A DNA stretch of 7,520 nt from a bacterium (GTDB lineage Bacteria > Bacteroidota > Ignavibacteria > Kapaibacteriales > UBA2268): positions 1 to 7,520 of the forward strand of contig JANJUO010000176.1 of the NCBI GenBank assembly GCA_024710535.1, in the 5' to 3' direction. Made by a program: the position numbers and the translations under genes. Below the pieces are notes generated by a model. That model worked only from the letters and a program-made list of their open reading frames with translations, was not told the origin of the DNA and did no database searches. Of the stretch, positions 4,392 through 7,520 are shown piece by piece (the stretch's first letter is position 1; the number at the start of each line of letters is the position of its first letter).

Positions 4392-5066
4392 TTAAATTAC
4401 CCCTTGATTTTTGGCGTATCGATCATAAATTTGCTTTACGCTCATCGCATAAAAGTGATTTCCTGTGCTTGTTTTAAATCCGGTTTCGTTGAGTTTTGCC
4501 GCAATTGCCCGATAAGTTAACTTTTGCTGACGCAAAACCTGAATAAAAGCAAAGGCACGAATATTGTTTTCGTTCTCCATTGCTTTTCGATGGTAAACTT
4601 CGCGTCCTTTTTTTCGCATTTCATCTGTGAAATTATCCGGTTTGCCAAGTTTAAAACCTCGTTGTTTTTTTGCATCAAGTGCTTTTTTGGTTCTTTCGGA
4701 AATCAACTCGCGCTCCTGCTGAGCAAGCAAAGCAAAAATTCCGATTGTCATTGTATTTGCATCAGGAATATCGCAACAAATAAAATCCACACGTGAATCA
4801 CGCAATTGAAAAATAAAACTGACGTTTCTCGAAAGACGGTCAAGTTTTGCAATAATCAAAGTGGCATTATGCGATTTTGCATATTCAATCGCATTTTGCA
4901 ATTCAACGCGTCTATCGTTTTTGCCGGATTCAATTTCGGTAAATTCTGCAATTAAATTATTCTGCCCAATAAAATTTCGGACTGTTTGCCGTTGAGCATC
5001 CAAACCAAGCCCCGAACTACCCTGCTTTTGAGTAGAAACTCTATAATATGCTACATAATTTTTCAT
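4392..5066 (-). CDS. Small serine recombinase (resolvase/invertase family)
   Basis: This 224-residue protein has the N-terminal resolvase fold (PF00239). YYRVSTQKQG carries Arg9 and the nucleophile Ser11; GLGLDAQRQ follows; IIAKLDRLSRN (71-81) supplies Arg77 and Arg80; QQERELISERTKKALDAKK is the long E-helix that packs at the dimer interface and leads to DNA. The C-terminus (about 175-215, LTYRAIAAKLNETGF...SVKQIYDRY) is a helix-turn-helix for site binding. Enzymes of this kind make double-strand cuts with a 2-bp stagger and rejoin DNA, causing inversion, deletion or cointegrate resolution. Length and motifs are complete, so it is probably active. The start is ATG 5066, with GGGGG 6 nt upstream. 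No transposase or phage integrase partner is visible. The substrate may be the palindrome directly upstream. Confidence 0.9.
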   Translation of the reverse strand: MKNYVAYYRVSTQKQGSSGLGLDAQRQTVRNFIGQNNLIAEFTEIESGKNDRRVELQNAIEYAKSHNATLIIAKLDRLSRNVSFIFQLRDSRVDFICCDIPDANTMTIGIFALLAQQERELISERTKKALDAKKQRGFKLGKPDNFTDEMRKKGREVYHRKAMENENNIRAFAFIQVLRQQKLTYRAIAAKLNETGFKTSTGNHFYAMSVKQIYDRYAKNQGVI

Positions 5067-5075
5067 TTTTTCCCC

Positions 5076-5119
5076 CTTTGTAATAATTTAAGAACGGACG
5101 TTCATAAATTATTACAAAG
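5076..5119. promoter_or_regulatory. 44-bp near-perfect palindrome upstream of the recombinase gene
   Basis: Arms 5076-5096 and 5099-5119 pair at 20 of 21 positions (mismatch 5091/5104) around a 2-bp centre, GA. The inner part reads GAACG-GA-CGTTC and the outer ends CTTTGTAATAATTT and its complement. It occupies the leader between the -7 box and the ribosome binding site. It may be an autoregulatory operator, a crossover site (serine recombinases use palindromic sites with a 2-bp centre), or an mRNA hairpin. No second copy is seen in the window. Confidence 0.7.
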
Positions 5120-5151
5120 CAAAATTAAGAAATAAAAAAACAAACACCAAA
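5120..5151 (-). promoter_or_regulatory. Promoter of the recombinase gene
   Basis: On the minus strand TTTG (5151-5148), 20 nt, then TAATTTTG (5127-5120) is an exact match to the Bacteroidota -33/-7 consensus. Transcription would begin close to 5113-5116, at the far edge of the 44-bp palindrome, so a protein bound there would block initiation. Confidence 0.55.
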
Positions 5152-5261
5152 TAAATAATAGAAAAAGGATAGAAAAAAGCTGATTTTCGATAAGAAATAC
5201 ATATCTTTTCTGCCAGATGCTTCAAGCGCTATTAGCAAATCTTTTGCATCAATAAAATTAT

Positions 5262-5292
5262 TTTGTAAATTCAATTAATATTAATAGTTTTG
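5262..5292 (+). promoter_or_regulatory. Promoter of the TPR sensor gene
   Basis: TTTG (5262-5265), 19 nt, then TAGTTTTG (5285-5292) matches the Bacteroidota consensus exactly in both boxes and spacing. Transcription would start near 5299, giving a leader of about 25 nt. The spacer includes AATTAATATTAAT, also present upstream of the ATPase gene. Confidence 0.55.
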
Positions 5293-5324
5293 CATAAAGT
5301 ATAATTTGAATTATGGTTGGAAGT

Positions 5325-7520
5325 ATGAAGAGAATTCTTGTAATTTTGATGCTGTTTGGATTGATAATGATTGGCGGAAATTATGCCCAAAAACAGAGTA
5401 TTCATAAAGGTGGGAATGAAAAAATTAGTGCAATTAAAACTCCAACTCAAATTATTGATAGTTTGAAAATTGAACTCAATTATGCAAAAAACAATAAAAA
5501 CAAAAATGACTTATTTCTTGAAATTGCAGAGAAATACATAAATATTTCTGCAGATTCTTCAATAATTTATGCTAATTATGCAAAAACTCTCGCAGAAGAA
5601 ATTGGCTCAAAACAGAATATAGGTCAATCTTATTTGATAACTGCAAAAGCATATTCTAAGAAAAGACAATGGGATGACGTTAAAATTTATGCTGATAAAG
5701 CAACTGATTTTTTTAACCAGATTAATAATGATACAGGTATTGCAAATTGCTATTTCATTATGGGGAATTATTATTATGGCAAAAAAAATTGGGATTTAGC
5801 AAATACGAGTTATATCAATGCTATAAAATTTGCAAAAAAAATGAATAATAAAACTCTTGAATGTGATGTTTATCTAAGTCAAGGCAATATGTTTAGAAGG
5901 CAAAATAACTACGATTCGGCAATTAGCGTTCTTAATGTGGCTCTAAATGTAGCAAAGTCAATAGATTATAATAATGCAATAGTAACGGCAAATGTTGAAT
6001 TAGGAAATATTTATTCCGATTTATCAAATTATGTCGAATCCAATACTCATTATTTTAAAGCATTGAATTTGGCAAAAGAAATCAATGACTTAGATAAAAT
6101 TGCCAGGATCACAAATAATATTGCAATTAATTATGATATACAAGGAGAATATCAAAGTGCCTTGGATTATTATCGTGAGTCTCTTGAAATTTCGCAAGAA
6201 ATGGGTAATAAAAGGAGTATTGCTCTTAAATATGGAAATATAGGGATTGTTTATTCCTCGATGGGTGATTTTAATTCTGCATTGGAATATTATAATAATT
6301 CTCTGAAAATCCTTGATAATTCAAAGGATAAAGACATTATTCAAAATATTTACGGTAATTTGGGTGTTCTTTATGATAAAATGGACAAAAAAGATAAATC
6401 CCTTGAATATTATTTGAAAGCTATTGAAATTTCTAAAGAATTAGATGATAAATTTTCTCTTGCTATGGGCTATGGTAATGCCGGTATTATTTATATTGAA
6501 CTTGCTGATTATGATAAAGCACTCGAATTTTTGAATAATTCAGTGGAATTATCAAAAATTACAGGAAATAAATTGAATATGTCAACTAATTATAGTGCTA
6601 TTGGAAAAGTTTTTGAAAAGAAAAAGGACCATATAAAAGCTTTAGAGTATTTCAATTCTTCACTTGAAATTGCTAATTCGATTGGAGCAGAGCGAAATGT
6701 ATCTATCAGCTATTCAAATATTGGAAATCAATATTATTTAATGGCAAAAGACTTCAATAGCTCCGACTCGATTAAGAAAGAAGAATATTTAAGTAAGGCA
6801 ATTCAATATTTTGAGAAATCCGAAAAGGCATTTAGGGAAAGAAAGGAACTTGATGATTTGCGGAAGTCTTTGAAATTATTATCAGATACTTATTATTCAA
6901 AGGGCGATTTCAAGAGAAGTATGGATTTGTTTATAGAGTCAACTGCTTTAAGAGATACAATTTATACTATCGAAACAAATAAAAAAATTGCCGAGATTGA
7001 AGCTGTAAAAGACCTGAAAATCAAAGAAAAAGATATTGAATTACTCAAAAACTCGTCTTTATTGATGGAAAGTGAGCTTGCAAGAAGAAATAATGAATTA
7101 TTAAATTTGAACAATAAACAAAAAATTCAAAGTTTGGAAATTGAAAAGCAAGAATTGAAAATTCTTACCAAAGATAAAGAATTGAATTTGCTGAATAAGG
7201 ATAATGAAATTAAGGCATTAGCTCTAACTCAAAAAGAATTTGAAGCACAACAAAAAGCAAATGAAATAAAATTGCTAAATAACAAGATGAGCTACGACAA
7301 TATGTTGCGTAACTTTATGATGTTGGTTGTTGTTTTGCTTGCTTCTCTTGCTATCGTTTTGTTTATTTTCTTTAGAAGGAAGAATAAAGACAACAAACTT
7401 TTAGAAGAAAAAAATAGTTTAATTGAGAATACTAATATTGAGTTGGCTACTCTTAATCAAGAATTGACAGAAAATCAGAATGCATTGACCAAAGCAAATC
7501 AAATACTCGAAATGCAAAGT
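5325..7520 (+). CDS. TPR-repeat, coiled-coil, single-pass membrane sensor protein, 3' truncated
   Basis: The frame stays open for 732 codons to the window edge. I choose ATG 5325 because it gives a clean signal peptide (MKRILVILMLFGLIMIGGNYA, cleavage after Ala21); ATG 5313 adds four residues. Residues of roughly 60-540 are tandem tetratricopeptide repeats with a 40-residue period, e.g. NNIAINYDIQGEYQSALDYY, GNIGIVYSSMGDFNSALEYY and GNLGVLYDKMDKKDKSLEYY. A leucine-rich coiled coil follows (about 555-662), then a transmembrane helix at 664-683 ended by RRK, and a second coil. The TPR part should thus be periplasmic and the end cytoplasmic. In Bacteroidota this layout usually leads into an output domain (histidine kinase, SpoIIE phosphatase, cyclase or LuxR-type HTH), which here lies beyond the window. 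Its own promoter suggests it is not co-transcribed with the accessory genes. Confidence 0.9.
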   Translation, partial: MKRILVILMLFGLIMIGGNYAQKQSIHKGGNEKISAIKTPTQIIDSLKIELNYAKNNKNKNDLFLEIAEKYINISADSSIIYANYAKTLAEEIGSKQNIGQSYLITAKAYSKKRQWDDVKIYADKATDFFNQINNDTGIANCYFIMGNYYYGKKNWDLANTSYINAIKFAKKMNNKTLECDVYLSQGNMFRRQNNYDSAISVLNVALNVAKSIDYNNAIVTANVELGNIYSDLSNYVESNTHYFKALNLAKEINDLDKIARITNNIAINYDIQGEYQSALDYYRESLEISQEMGNKRSIALKYGNIGIVYSSMGDFNSALEYYNNSLKILDNSKDKDIIQNIYGNLGVLYDKMDKKDKSLEYYLKAIEISKELDDKFSLAMGYGNAGIIYIELADYDKALEFLNNSVELSKITGNKLNMSTNYSAIGKVFEKKKDHIKALEYFNSSLEIANSIGAERNVSISYSNIGNQYYLMAKDFNSSDSIKKEEYLSKAIQYFEKSEKAFRERKELDDLRKSLKLLSDTYYSKGDFKRSMDLFIESTALRDTIYTIETNKKIAEIEAVKDLKIKEKDIELLKNSSLLMESELARRNNELLNLNNKQKIQSLEIEKQELKILTKDKELNLLNKDNEIKALALTQKEFEAQQKANEIKLLNNKMSYDNMLRNFMMLVVVLLASLAIVLFIFFRRKNKDNKLLEEKNSLIENTNIELATLNQELTENQNALTKANQILEMQS

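Noticed and set aside
4524..4796. Plus-strand open frame inside the recombinase gene
   Set aside because: It is antisense to a complete serine recombinase with all catalytic residues.

Overview
The window is AT-rich DNA, most likely from a member of the Bacteroidota. Proteins are rich in Lys, Asn and Ile. Several genes have upstream matches to the Bacteroidota promoter (TTTG, about 19-20 nt, TAnnTTTG). The protein families present (SUMF1-like exported proteins, YhcG/DUF1016, RhuM, PIN toxin pairs, TPR-transmembrane sensors) are common there. The exact lineage cannot be read from the sequence.

Layout. 1-229 is the 3' end of a MazF/PemK endoribonuclease toxin gene (+). 365-1144 is an exported formylglycine-generating-enzyme (SUMF1)-like protein (+); its last 41 codons look like the variable region of a diversity-generating retroelement (DGR) target, and a 7-bp-stem hairpin follows the stop codon. 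1224-1750 is a YhcG/DUF1016 nuclease gene that has lost its catalytic middle and is frameshifted. 1766-1917 holds a 78-bp element with perfect 15-bp inverted ends, a GTCCC-type tandem motif and a half element. 1926-3038 (-) is a stand-alone ATPase_2-type AAA protein whose upstream region carries several stacked palindromes. 3230-3334 is the N-terminal remnant of a RhuM-like gene. 3346-3490 holds a second copy of the inverted-end element and another palindromic repeat. 3643-4262 (-) is a PIN toxin with its antitoxin, overlapping by one base. 4392-5066 (-) is a small serine recombinase with a 44-bp near-perfect palindrome between its promoter and its start codon. 5325-7520 (+) is a TPR/coiled-coil/transmembrane sensor-type protein that runs off the end of the window.

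Reading. This is an accessory region: two toxin-type genes (MazF, PIN), two decayed genes of families linked to mobile DNA (YhcG, RhuM), a recombinase, and short palindromic elements lying between gene modules. Most genes look like independent modules rather than one pathway; only the antitoxin/PIN pair is clearly co-transcribed. The most interesting signal is the DGR-like variable C-terminus of the SUMF1 protein. No reverse transcriptase or template repeat is visible here, so if the reading is right this is a remote target diversified from elsewhere in the genome, or a relic of one.
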